Shown one piece after another: positions 10,016 to 18,068 of a stretch of DNA of 64,000 nt. The notes beneath the pieces are model-generated. The model was not told the DNA's origin, searched no databases, and worked only from the letters and a program-made list of their open reading frames with translations. The stretch spans positions 186,001 to 250,000 of the forward strand of contig NZ_LWHJ01000027.1 of NCBI RefSeq assembly GCF_001652725.1, written 5' to 3'. A program made the translations under genes and the position numbers. The first letter of the stretch is position 1. Each line of letters starts with the position of its first letter. The stretch comes from Pedobacter psychrophilus. GTDB taxonomy: Bacteria; Bacteroidota; Bacteroidia; Sphingobacteriales; Sphingobacteriaceae.

Positions 10016-10040
10016 AAAAAGCCGATAATTTCTTATCGGC
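10016..10040 (-). terminator. Rho-independent terminator after hom
   Basis: Read on the minus strand, GCCGATAA-GAAA-TTATCGGC forms an 8-bp stem with a tetraloop and is followed by TTTTTG. It lies 31 bases past the hom stop codon. Together with the terminator of the RND operon it insulates two convergent units. Confidence 0.88.
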
Positions 10041-10071
10041 GTCTTAAACAAAAATTAATCAAAAAAAATCT

Positions 10072-11265
10072 TTAGGCTTTATAGTTTCCTGTATCCGCTA
10101 TAAAAGCGCCATCATTTAAAATTAAATCTTTTGCTGCTGCAATATCAGCTAGTTTAATATCACCAATTACATAATGATAATCTTTTGATGAAAAGCTTTC
10201 AATAATGTCTATAAAAGGCAATTTATTTACGAAACCTTCTTCGTTAAACCTTAAATAAACTTGTAGAATTTCCTCATTATTAAACTGAACTTTTTTCTCT
10301 ATTAACGTTTTTTTATACTCGTATCTGTAATCATATCGCAAGGCAGAAACATCAGAAAAGACAGCTGCACCTGTTGGATGTCCGCCTGCACCCTTCCCAA
10401 AAAAGAATTGCTGATCGGCAAAGGCAGCTTGAACGCTAACGCCATTATATTCGTTTTCTACGTTGAAAAGAAAATCTTCTTTTTTAACTAATTTTGGTAA
10501 AACATAAATGCTTACTTCGCTATCATTTTGTTTTTTCGCCACAGGAACAAGCTTTATCTTCTGACCTTTTTCCCTAGCATATTGCAAATCACTCAGCTGT
10601 AAATTTTGAATACCAATATTCATGATTTTAGCTGGATCAATAAATAATCCATAAGCATGAGCTGCAGCAATGGCAACCTTATATTTAGCATCATAACCAC
10701 CAACATCTAAAGTTGGGTCGGTTTCTGCAAAGCCTAAATCCTGTGCCTCTTTTAAAGCATCATTATAGGATTGATTCTCATTAAATACCTTAGAGAGAAT
10801 AAAGTTAGAAGAACCGTTAAAAATCCCACTAACCGCATAAAGCAATTCATTATCGTAATATTCCTCTAAATTTCTGATAATTGGAATACTTCCACAAACC
10901 GCACCTTCATATAATAAAGAAGTTCCGTGTTCTTTTTGGAAAGCAACCAACTCATCTAAATGCTCGGCAATCATTTTTTTATTTGCCGAAACCACATTTT
11001 TACCATTTTGCAAAGCATAAGAAACAATCTCGTATGCGGCATCAGCATCATTAATCAATTCAATAATGGTATTGATTTCAGGGTCTTTTAAAATCTCCCA
11101 CTTATCTGTAGTGAAAAGATTGTCTGGTAAAGTCCTTTTTTTAGCTGGATCTTTTATGGCGATTTTCTTGAATTCCAGGTTTAAGTTTCTACTCAAAGAA
11201 ATATCGTATAAACCTTGCCCTACAACTCCAAATCCAAACAGACCTATATTTAATTTTTTACTCAT
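10072..11265 (-). CDS. hom: Homoserine dehydrogenase
   Basis: A 397-residue NAD(P)-dependent homoserine dehydrogenase reducing aspartate semialdehyde to homoserine, the branch point to threonine and methionine. The Rossmann motif GLFGFGVVGQGLY is at the N-terminus. The catalytic domain shows SANKKMIAEHL, YEGAVCGSIPIIRNLEEYY and the GFAETDPTLDVGGYDAKYK segment. No ACT domain or fused aspartate kinase is present; a separate aspartate kinase is encoded at 52536-53795. About 285 bp upstream is a SAM-I riboswitch with its own promoter, so this gene should be repressed when SAM is plentiful. A terminator follows the stop. Confidence 0.97.
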   Translation of the reverse strand: MSKKLNIGLFGFGVVGQGLYDISLSRNLNLEFKKIAIKDPAKKRTLPDNLFTTDKWEILKDPEINTIIELINDADAAYEIVSYALQNGKNVVSANKKMIAEHLDELVAFQKEHGTSLLYEGAVCGSIPIIRNLEEYYDNELLYAVSGIFNGSSNFILSKVFNENQSYNDALKEAQDLGFAETDPTLDVGGYDAKYKVAIAAAHAYGLFIDPAKIMNIGIQNLQLSDLQYAREKGQKIKLVPVAKKQNDSEVSIYVLPKLVKKEDFLFNVENEYNGVSVQAAFADQQFFFGKGAGGHPTGAAVFSDVSALRYDYRYEYKKTLIEKKVQFNNEEILQVYLRFNEEGFVNKLPFIDIIESFSSKDYHYVIGDIKLADIAAAKDLILNDGAFIADTGNYKA

Positions 11266-11549
11266 TTCGTGTTATTTTTATTTCTACTTTTTATATTGAT
11301 TAGAGTATCAAATGCTAAAATTTCTAATTTAATTGCTTTATTAACATTTTAATATTTTAATTTTTTATGATGTTTGATTTGATTTTTATAATTAATTGGA
11401 AGGATGCTTTTCGAAAGCGATACAATTAATTTACAGTTTAACTCATGAAGTAACACATACAAATAGTAGAACTAAATGATGCAAATACCAAATTAATCTC
11501 TTTTGAGATTGATAAAAGGTTTACTGTTGAATTGTTTGTTTCCATGTCT

Positions 11550-11660
11550 TTTAAATTTATAGCTCCCAAATGGGCTAGGAATTGGCACCTTCTCTTTTAT
11601 GCTAAGGGTTGCCAGTGGATCTGTGAGCCTAATCTCTCGCCACTTCTGTATAAATCAAGA
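11550..11660 (-). ncRNA. SAM-I (S-box) riboswitch upstream of hom
   Basis: On the minus strand the S-box core is clear: CACTGGCAACCC, then AAGGTGCCAATTCC, the most conserved parts of the SAM-I aptamer. P1 pairs GATTTATA (11649-11656) with TATAAATT (11554-11561). GTGG and CCAC close P2, and CCCATTTGGG forms the P4 hairpin. SAM binding normally turns expression off. The only gene it can directly serve is hom. The upstream promoter at 11712-11743 supports an independent transcript. Confidence 0.93.
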
Positions 11661-11711
11661 CCTGTTTTTAATTGAGGAATTGATTTTTGGTATCTCAACC
11701 AAATGATATTT

Positions 11712-11743
11712 CAAATATAAGGTAGAAATCAGTTGATTTCCAA
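11712..11743 (-). promoter_or_regulatory. Promoter of riboswitch-hom transcript
   Basis: On the minus strand TTG (11741-11743) is followed after 21 bases by TATATTTG (11712-11719), matching the Bacteroidota -33/-7 pattern. The predicted start near 11705 lies about 45 bases before riboswitch P1. Confidence 0.7.
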
Positions 11744-11802
11744 ATTATATTTTGTTTTATTTTTTAAATTTATAATTATTTAGAAAATGAAGTACGTTCC
11801 TG

Positions 11803-12663
11803 TTACTCATCAATAGGCTTTATGTATGCCCAATCTCTAATAGATTCAAATTTCTTAAAACTTTCTATTGCAGATGGGTGAGATATTAATGATTTTACAG
11901 AAACTTCGGGTATTAAATCATCAGCTATTCCATTCCTTATAAATATGAAATTATAACCCAATTCATTACCTCCTACTAAACGATAACCTTTCTTTTTGCC
12001 TAATTTTTGCATTGCTGTTGGTGATGCACCATGATAGACAGGATGTTTTCCTGGATATGAATAATTAGCGTCATAAGGAACTATAATATCATTATAACCA
12101 AATTCTATATGTGTCTCTATAATTACCACTTTTGGATTTATAATAGATAAAGCATTCCAAATCCAGTAATCGTTACCATCAATATCTATCGACAAAAAAT
12201 CAATATCTTTTTTAAAGCCTGCATTTTCTATAGTTTCATTGATATTTTCTGCTGTAACTTTTGAAAGCACAAATTTTGGAGGATGAGCAAATGGAGTTGG
12301 ATATTTTTTAAAGAAATTAATTCCTCTTTTAATGCTATTTTTATTACCATCTATAAATAATCCATGCCAACCAAAATTAAAAATAAGATTTGCTGCATTG
12401 CTGTTTACACCATCATCAGAACCAATTTCTATAAAAGTTTTATTTCCCATGCCAATAGTGGAAAATATAAAAAGTAATTTACCATCTTCTTCTTGATGCG
12501 AAAATACTCTAAAACCTGTATCAATTATTGATGGAACATCTTTCTGTTTAACCTTATCTTGATAATAATGAAATAACTGACGTTGACTTATCTGAACATT
12601 TGGATTAAATCTGTTTCTAATTTTTAGAATTAAAAATTTATCTTTTAAAATCTTTTTTATCAT
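11803..12663 (-). CDS. FkbM-like SAM-dependent methyltransferase
   Basis: A 286-residue protein with a class I methyltransferase core. The SAM-binding motif TFIEIGSDDGVNSNA is at residues 76-90, an acidic strand end follows at GLFIDGN, and DFLSIDIDGNDYWIW resembles the FkbM-type post-motif region. FkbM-like enzymes methylate sugars or other small molecules, and several sit in polysaccharide clusters; the acceptor here is unknown. The N-terminal 60 residues are basic and do not look like a signal peptide. It lies 23 bp after the trans-sulfuration enzyme gene and is probably co-transcribed with it, although there is no clear metabolic link. Confidence 0.82.
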   Translation of the reverse strand: MIKKILKDKFLILKIRNRFNPNVQISQRQLFHYYQDKVKQKDVPSIIDTGFRVFSHQEEDGKLLFIFSTIGMGNKTFIEIGSDDGVNSNAANLIFNFGWHGLFIDGNKNSIKRGINFFKKYPTPFAHPPKFVLSKVTAENINETIENAGFKKDIDFLSIDIDGNDYWIWNALSIINPKVVIIETHIEFGYNDIIVPYDANYSYPGKHPVYHGASPTAMQKLGKKKGYRLVGGNELGYNFIFIRNGIADDLIPEVSVKSLISHPSAIESFKKFESIRDWAYIKPIDE

Positions 12664-12686
12664 CTTATAAAATTTATAAATGTTAA

Positions 12687-13799
12687 CTACAAAACACTTT
12701 CCAAATCACTAATCAAATCATCAATATGCTCTAAACCAACCGAAACTCTTAATAAATTCTTGGGTGTTTTGGTATCTGGTCCTTCAACGGAATAACGATG
12801 TTCTATTAAACTTTCGACTCCACCTAAACTGGTTGCTTGGGTAAAAATTTTAAGATTATTAACTATTTCTTTTGCTTTATCTTCACCACCTTTTACCAAA
12901 AAAGATAACATTCCTCCATAAGAAAGCATTTGTTTACTTGCTAAATCATGTTGTGGATGTGATTTTAATCCTGGATAAAAAACAGCTTCTACGGATTCAT
13001 GCGCTTCTAAAAAATCGGCTAAAGCCTGAGCATTTGCAACATGACCACGCATACGATAAGGCAAAGTTTTGATTCCTCTAGTCACTAAATAACAATCAAA
13101 AGGAGAGGGAACAGCACCTCCATAACCTTGTACAATTTTTATCTTTTCCCAAAATGAATCTTTTTCTTTAGTTACTAAAATTCCACCCGTAACATCAGAA
13201 TGACCATTTAGGTATTTTGTTGTGGAGTGCATCACAATATCAGCTCCTAAACTTATAGGTTGCTGACACATTGGCGAGGCAAATGTATTATCAACTGCAA
13301 AAATTAATTGATGTTCTTTTGCGATGTGTGCAATTGCTTCAATATCACAAAGTTTTAAAAGAGGATTTGAAGGCGTTTCCGCCCAAATTAATTTAGTTTC
13401 TCTTTTTATAGTATTAAAAATTAGTTCAATATCGGTTAAATCAATAAAATCAAAAGTTAAAATTCCTTTAAACATCAATTTCAATTGATTTCTTAAACCG
13501 TGATACATATCATCCGGACCAATAATATGGCTTCCAGGTTCTAAAGCTTGGAAAACTGACATTCCAGCTGCATTACCTGTTGCAAAAGCACAAGCATCAG
13601 CTCCATTTTCTAAAGCAGTAACTACATTTTCTAAAGATTTACGGTTAGGATTATCTGAACGAGAATATATATAACCACCTGGATAATCACCATTTTCACC
13701 TCTTTCAAAAGTAGAGGATAAAGTAATTGGTTGTATGGCAGCTTTAGTATCTGAATCTATTTTATTACCAGCGTGGATAGCTTTAGTTTCGATATTCAT
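12687..13799 (-). CDS. Cystathionine gamma-synthase/lyase family PLP enzyme
   Basis: A 370-residue Cys/Met metabolism PLP-dependent enzyme. The PLP lysine is in HSTTKYLNGHSDVTGG (Lys195). Other family marks are YIYSRSDNPNRKSLE, FATGNAAGM and WAETPSNPLLKL. The C-terminal SLGGVESLIEHR is typical of gamma-synthase, gamma-lyase and O-acetylhomoserine enzymes, which cannot be separated reliably by eye. It probably joins homoserine ester and cysteine to cystathionine or splits cystathionine. The SAM riboswitch lies downstream of it, not upstream, so it is not the riboswitch's target. A TAAGTTTG box precedes it. Confidence 0.9.
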   Translation of the reverse strand: MNIETKAIHAGNKIDSDTKAAIQPITLSSTFERGENGDYPGGYIYSRSDNPNRKSLENVVTALENGADACAFATGNAAGMSVFQALEPGSHIIGPDDMYHGLRNQLKLMFKGILTFDFIDLTDIELIFNTIKRETKLIWAETPSNPLLKLCDIEAIAHIAKEHQLIFAVDNTFASPMCQQPISLGADIVMHSTTKYLNGHSDVTGGILVTKEKDSFWEKIKIVQGYGGAVPSPFDCYLVTRGIKTLPYRMRGHVANAQALADFLEAHESVEAVFYPGLKSHPQHDLASKQMLSYGGMLSFLVKGGEDKAKEIVNNLKIFTQATSLGGVESLIEHRYSVEGPDTKTPKNLLRVSVGLEHIDDLISDLESVL

Positions 13800-13825
13800 A
13801 TTTGAAATTATTATTAATAATGATT

Positions 13826-13833
13826 CAAACTTA
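13826..13833 (-). promoter_or_regulatory. -7 box for PLP enzyme gene
   Basis: On the minus strand TAAGTTTG fits TAnnTTTG and lies 26 bases before the start codon at 13799. No convincing -33 box at the right distance was seen. Confidence 0.5.
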
Positions 13834-13909
13834 ATAAAAGCAATCTTGTTTTACATTCATATCACGTAATAAAAAGCTATTTTTATTATTTTGCACAATA
13901 TTCAAGAAT

Positions 13910-15103
13910 ATGAATTCAGAACATCAGTTAGAAACAATTCTTCAAGATAAAAATCTCCTAGAAAACCATCGAATAATTGCCCAAAAAGTTAAGGATAATC
14001 AAAGGATTTCTTTTGATGAAGGGGTTTATCTTTTTGAAAAATGCGATTTACCATTTGTAGGAGTTCTTGCAAATTATATCCGCGAAAAGCGGCATGGAAA
14101 TAATACATATTTCAATAGAAATTTCCATATAGAACCTACAAATCTTTGTGTTTACGATTGTAAATTTTGCTCTTATTCTGTTTTGATTAAAGAGCGTTCT
14201 GAAGGTTGGGAATATACAATGGAAGATATGCTCAATATCGTAAAAAAATATGATAATGAGCCAGTTACCGAAGCACATATTGTTGGTGGGGTTTTGCCTC
14301 AATATGATATGGCTTTTTATCAGAAATTGTTTTCTGAAATTAAAAAACACCGTCCTGATTTACATGTAAAAGCTTTGACACCAGTAGAATATCACTATAT
14401 ATTTAAAAAAGCTAAAGTAGATTACGCAACTGGAATGAAGTTGATGAAAGAATCTGGATTAGAATCAATGCCAGGTGGTGGTGCAGAAATCTTTCATCCA
14501 GAAATCAGGGAGCAAATAGCAAAAGATAAGTGCAACGCTGATCAGTGGTTGCAAATACATGAAGAATGGCATAAATTAGGAATGCGTTCTAATGCAACTA
14601 TGCTTTACGGACATATTGAGCAATTTTGGCATCGTGTTGACCATTTGGAAAGACTTAGAGATTTGCAAGATAAAACTGGCGGTTTTCAAACTTTTATCCC
14701 ATTAAAATTCAGGAATCAAGATAATCAAATGTCTAATGTGCCAGAATCTACGGTAGTAGAAGATCTGCGTAATTATGCCATCTCTAGAATTTACCTTGAT
14801 AATTTTGATCATATCAAAGCTTATTGGGCTATGATAAGTAGAAGTACAGCACAACTTTCTTTAAATTTTGGTGTAGATGACATTGATGGTACTTTAGATG
14901 ATACCACAAAAATTTACTCCATGGCTGGTGCCGAGGAAAAACACCCTGCGATGAGTACAAAAGATCTTGTAAAATTGATTAAGGAAGTCGGTAAAAAACC
15001 AATTGAAAGAGATACTCTTTATAATGTAGTGACCGATTATGAAAATGTAGTTTTTGAAGATGAGGTAAAACCTAAATATTATGCTTTACCCGTTTTAAAT
15101 TAA
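13910..15103 (+). CDS. mqnE: Aminofutalosine synthase (radical SAM)
   Basis: A 397-residue radical SAM enzyme of the futalosine menaquinone pathway. The [4Fe-4S] cysteines are in NLCVYDCKFCSYS (Cys80, Cys84, Cys87). The segment AHIVGGVLPQYD and the motif NATMLYGHIE are typical of MqnE. It joins the MqnA product with SAM to make aminofutalosine. It is the first gene of a tight operon with a histidine phosphatase (4-bp gap) and mqnA (overlapping), which strongly supports the assignment over the related MqnC. Confidence 0.95.
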   Translation: MNSEHQLETILQDKNLLENHRIIAQKVKDNQRISFDEGVYLFEKCDLPFVGVLANYIREKRHGNNTYFNRNFHIEPTNLCVYDCKFCSYSVLIKERSEGWEYTMEDMLNIVKKYDNEPVTEAHIVGGVLPQYDMAFYQKLFSEIKKHRPDLHVKALTPVEYHYIFKKAKVDYATGMKLMKESGLESMPGGGAEIFHPEIREQIAKDKCNADQWLQIHEEWHKLGMRSNATMLYGHIEQFWHRVDHLERLRDLQDKTGGFQTFIPLKFRNQDNQMSNVPESTVVEDLRNYAISRIYLDNFDHIKAYWAMISRSTAQLSLNFGVDDIDGTLDDTTKIYSMAGAEEKHPAMSTKDLVKLIKEVGKKPIERDTLYNVVTDYENVVFEDEVKPKYYALPVLN

Positions 15104-15107
15104 TTTA

Positions 15108-15734
15108 ATGAGCCAAATAAAAAAGACACTTTATATTATTCGCCATGGCGAAACTGATTTTAACAAAAATGGGATTGTACAAGGTAGGGGAGTTAATTCA
15201 CAATTAAATGCTACAGGAATCGCACAAGGAGAAGCTTTTTATGAAATGTATAAAGATGTTCCTTTTGATAAGCTTTACGTTTCTAAACTTGTGCGTACCG
15301 GACAAACTGTTTCAAAATTCATCGAAAAAGGTTTGCCTGTTGAGCGGTTTTCTGGTTTAGATGAGTTAGCCTGGGGTAAATATGAAGGGCAAAAAAGTAC
15401 GCCAGAACTTCGCGAAGATTTTAAAAAATTGATTCAAAATTGGGCTCAAGGTAATTATGATGTGAAGACAGAAGGTGGGGAAAGTCCTAATGAAGTTTTT
15501 ACTCGTCAGACTAAGGCCATGGAAGAAATCATGAGCCATAAGGATGAGAAGGTTATTTTGATTTGTATGCATGGAAGAGCAATGAGGCTCTTACTTTGTC
15601 AATTAATGAATCAATCTTTAGATAAAATGGATAATTATCCACATCAAAACACTTCACTTTATGTTTTAGATTATGATGGTCAAGACTTTCATATCCAAAC
15701 ATTTAATAGTTTAGCGCACCTAAAAAATTTATGA
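15108..15734 (+). CDS. Histidine phosphatase family protein
   Basis: A 208-residue member of the phosphoglycerate-mutase-like histidine phosphatase superfamily. The phosphohistidine motif IIRHGETDFN (His13) is near the N-terminus; the second catalytic His is in ILICMHGRAMR. The region VSKLVRTGQTVSKF and acidic LDELAWGKYEG complete the pocket. It resembles CobC/GpmB-type phosphatases rather than true glycolytic mutases. It sits between mqnE and mqnA, overlapping mqnA by four bases (ATGA). This implies co-expression with menaquinone synthesis, but a catalytic role in that pathway is not established. Confidence 0.92.
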   Translation: MSQIKKTLYIIRHGETDFNKNGIVQGRGVNSQLNATGIAQGEAFYEMYKDVPFDKLYVSKLVRTGQTVSKFIEKGLPVERFSGLDELAWGKYEGQKSTPELREDFKKLIQNWAQGNYDVKTEGGESPNEVFTRQTKAMEEIMSHKDEKVILICMHGRAMRLLLCQLMNQSLDKMDNYPHQNTSLYVLDYDGQDFHIQTFNSLAHLKNL

Positions 15735-16471
15735 TTAAAATATCAGCGGTAAGCTACACCAATACCATTCCTTTTATTTACGGTTTACAACATCATCCTA
15801 TAAAAAAAGAAATTGATTTAAGTTTAGATGTACCCAGTTTATGTGCCGAAAAACTGATTGAAAACAAAGTTGATATTGGTTTAATTCCCGTAGCTGCAAT
15901 TTTAGATTTACCAGAACACCATATTATTTCTGATTATTGCATTGGAGCAAATGGAGCTGTTAACTCTGTTTTTATTTTTAGTAATTGCCCTATTGAAGAT
16001 GTTCAATATTTGCAATTAGATCCTCAATCTAGGTCTTCAAATAATTTAGCTTTGGTTTTATTAAAAAACTATTGGAAAGTAAAACCAGAATTGGTATCCA
16101 AAGCTAAAGAATACGGAAGATCTTCACATCCAAAAACCGCTTTTGTTCAAATTGGTGATCGTACTTTTGGGAAAATTAACCAACATTCTTTTGTTTATGA
16201 TTTAGCTGCAGAATGGAAAAGTTTTACAGGATTAGAATTTGTTTTTGCAGCTTGGGTAAGCAATAAAAAACTAGAAGATTCTTTTATAGATAAATTAAAT
16301 GCAGCTTTAAAGTTAGGATTAGATAGCCGATTAAAGATTTTCGAAAATATGGAAATGCGAAAAGATTTTGATTTGGTTGATTACCTAATGCATAAAATAG
16401 ATTATCGTTTAACAGATAATAAAAAAGAGGCGTTGGCACTTTTTCATAAATACATGAGAGAATTAGCATAA
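15731..16471 (+). CDS. mqnA: Chorismate dehydratase (futalosine pathway)
   Basis: A 246-residue MqnA-like protein with a periplasmic-binding-protein fold used as an enzyme. It converts chorismate to 3-enolpyruvylbenzoate, the first committed step of futalosine menaquinone synthesis. The N-terminus ISAVSYTNTIPFIYGL, the DVPSLCAEKLIENKVDIGLIP stretch and SRSSNNLALVLL are family marks. It overlaps the phosphatase gene by four bases and belongs with mqnE. There is no signal peptide, consistent with a cytoplasmic enzyme. Confidence 0.94.
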   Translation: MIKISAVSYTNTIPFIYGLQHHPIKKEIDLSLDVPSLCAEKLIENKVDIGLIPVAAILDLPEHHIISDYCIGANGAVNSVFIFSNCPIEDVQYLQLDPQSRSSNNLALVLLKNYWKVKPELVSKAKEYGRSSHPKTAFVQIGDRTFGKINQHSFVYDLAAEWKSFTGLEFVFAAWVSNKKLEDSFIDKLNAALKLGLDSRLKIFENMEMRKDFDLVDYLMHKIDYRLTDNKKEALALFHKYMRELA

Positions 16472-16511
16472 TAGCTATTTTTATAGTTCTTATAAATTAC
16501 CTTAAAATTAT

Positions 16512-16961
16512 TTATATAACAACCTTAACTGTATCTCTACTGCAATCAATCAGGTTTTTTTCAATCTCTTTCACATCAAAAATTCCTTGTTTGTTTCCAA
16601 AAGAATTGGTGATGTAGGTAAGTATCTTAGCTAAATCAATGGATGCTAAATGTTTTTCGGCAGGCATTTTACCATCATATTGTTTCCCATTGATGGTTAT
16701 CGTATTAGAAAGCCCATAAACAATATAACAAGCCAACATTTTACGGTTAGTTTTTAAATAAGTAGTATCGCTTAAGGGAGGGATTAAACTAGCTAAACCA
16801 TTGCCATCGTCCATGTGGCAACTTTGGCAATGGTCTTTATACATTTGTAAACCATCAGAATAATAACGTTGATATTTTATACTATCCTCGTTTACACAAG
16901 CACTAAAAAATACAGTAAAAGTGATGGCTAAAAACGAAATTAAAATGATGATTTTTCTCAT
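16512..16961 (-). CDS. Mono-heme c-type cytochrome lipoprotein
   Basis: A 149-residue exported cytochrome c. The lipobox FFSAC puts the lipid on Cys22. The heme is attached at CQSCH (Cys45, Cys48, His49), and Met99 in GKMPAEKHL is the likely second axial ligand. The domain size fits a small class I cytochrome. It is the last gene of the minus-strand cluster with SCO, di-heme peroxidase and MbnP-like genes and starts one base after the SCO gene. It probably carries electrons in the periplasm for this cluster, for example to or from the peroxidase, which is inference. Confidence 0.92.
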   Translation of the reverse strand: MRKIIILISFLAITFTVFFSACVNEDSIKYQRYYSDGLQMYKDHCQSCHMDDGNGLASLIPPLSDTTYLKTNRKMLACYIVYGLSNTITINGKQYDGKMPAEKHLASIDLAKILTYITNSFGNKQGIFDVKEIEKNLIDCSRDTVKVVI

Positions 16962-16962
16962 G

Positions 16963-17610
16963 CTATTTTTTATGATATTCGGTTAATAGAATATCCATAT
17001 CTTTACTCATTTGTGCCACCTGATTTTTATCCGTTCCGTCGTAAGCACCTCTAATGCGTTTATCTTTATCAACTAACAAAAAATATCCAGAATGTTCGTA
17101 CCCGCCTGGGATGCTATCATTTTGTTTTGAATAAGACATATAACCATCTTTAGCTAACAAATAAACAGAATCTTTACTTCCTAATAAAAAGCTCCATTGT
17201 GTACCTTTAACTCCTAGTTTGTCGGCGTATTTTTTCAAAACAGGAATGGTATCATGTTTTGGGTCTATTGTATGCGAAAGAAATCTTACTTCTTGATTGT
17301 CTTTAAATTTCTCATAAACGGTTAGTAAATTTTTGCTCATGATAGGGCAAATAGATGGGCAGGAGGTAAAAAAGAAATCAGCAACGTAAATGCTATTTTT
17401 TAAAGAATCATTATTAATGATTGCACTATCCTGATTCATAAAACTAAAAGCGGGAATAGTCTGATAAACAGTATCTATAACAGTTTTGCCATTAACAATT
17501 TTTTCCACTGGTTCTCTGCTACCTAATATGGGCAATTGTTTTGGAGCTGAATTACAGGCAAATAAAAATAGTGAACCAGTAAATAAAACTAATAATGAGG
17601 GAATTTTCAT
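16963..17610 (-). CDS. SCO1/SenC-type copper chaperone lipoprotein
   Basis: A 215-residue thioredoxin-fold protein of the SCO family, which delivers copper to or reduces thiols in cytochrome oxidase CuA sites. The copper ligands are complete: FTSCPSICPIM (Cys84, Cys88) and His173 in YEHSGYF. A lipoprotein signal (FLFAC, Cys19) anchors it. It lies between the small lipoprotein gene (2-bp gap) and the cytochrome gene (1-bp gap). Together with the MbnP-like and MauG-like genes it is the main reason to see copper handling in this cluster. Confidence 0.94.
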   Translation of the reverse strand: MKIPSLLVLFTGSLFLFACNSAPKQLPILGSREPVEKIVNGKTVIDTVYQTIPAFSFMNQDSAIINNDSLKNSIYVADFFFTSCPSICPIMSKNLLTVYEKFKDNQEVRFLSHTIDPKHDTIPVLKKYADKLGVKGTQWSFLLGSKDSVYLLAKDGYMSYSKQNDSIPGGYEHSGYFLLVDKDKRIRGAYDGTDKNQVAQMSKDMDILLTEYHKK

Positions 17611-17612
17611 AA

Positions 17613-18068
17613 TTATTTCAATTTAGAAATTAAACTGTTACTGTTAGAAAGAGATTTGTTAAACATTGTTTTAACAGAATCTATTTTTATTTTTTGACTT
17701 TCTAAATATTGAGCAATTTCTTTGGAAGATTTGCCAGTATAATCTGGGTTAAAACCATTCATCCATTTCATCATGGCATCATCAGCATTAGTAAGCGCTA
17801 ATTTTTGATCAGCGATTTCTGCTTTTAATTGGGCTGTATCTAAAGAGTTATTTGCTTTTTTTAAACTATCTAAATTTGATGATAATTTAGTAAGCATCAT
17901 TCTTTTATCGGTTAATTTACCCATATCCATCATTAAAGAATCATGTACAGCCATTACTTCGGTTTGTAATTTTTTCTGCTCTGCTTTTTGATCCTTGCAG
18001 CTTGAAAAACCAATAATGGTAATTCCTAAAATGATGGTAATGCTATTTTTTATATTAATTAATGGCAT
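17613..18068 (-). CDS. Small helical lipoprotein of unknown function
   Basis: A 151-residue protein with a lipoprotein signal (GFSSC, Cys24) and then almost entirely charged amphipathic helix. Heptad-like leucines (KLTDKRMMLTKLSSNLDSLKK) suggest a coiled coil. It contains a run of Met residues (LMMDMGKLTDKRMMLTKL, DDAMMKWMNGF) that might matter for metal contact, although this is speculative. It overlaps the preceding outer-membrane protein gene by 14 bp; no other start leaves the signal intact. The family is not recognised. Its position inside the copper-like operon suggests a structural or chaperone role. Confidence 0.8.
   Translation of the reverse strand: MPLINIKNSITIILGITIIGFSSCKDQKAEQKKLQTEVMAVHDSLMMDMGKLTDKRMMLTKLSSNLDSLKKANNSLDTAQLKAEIADQKLALTNADDAMMKWMNGFNPDYTGKSSKEIAQYLESQKIKIDSVKTMFNKSLSNSNSLISKLK

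Larger units (their letters stand above)
11266..11802 (-). other. Gene-free leader region of hom (promoter, riboswitch, long 5' UTR)
   Basis: This 537-bp stretch contains no plausible gene. From upstream to downstream on the minus strand it holds a -33/-7 promoter, a SAM-I riboswitch aptamer, and about 285 bases of AT-rich leader. A small hairpin AATCTC-TTTT-GAGATT lies at 11498-11513. No strong terminator directly follows the aptamer, so the mode of control (termination or blocked translation start) cannot be decided. Confidence 0.7.
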
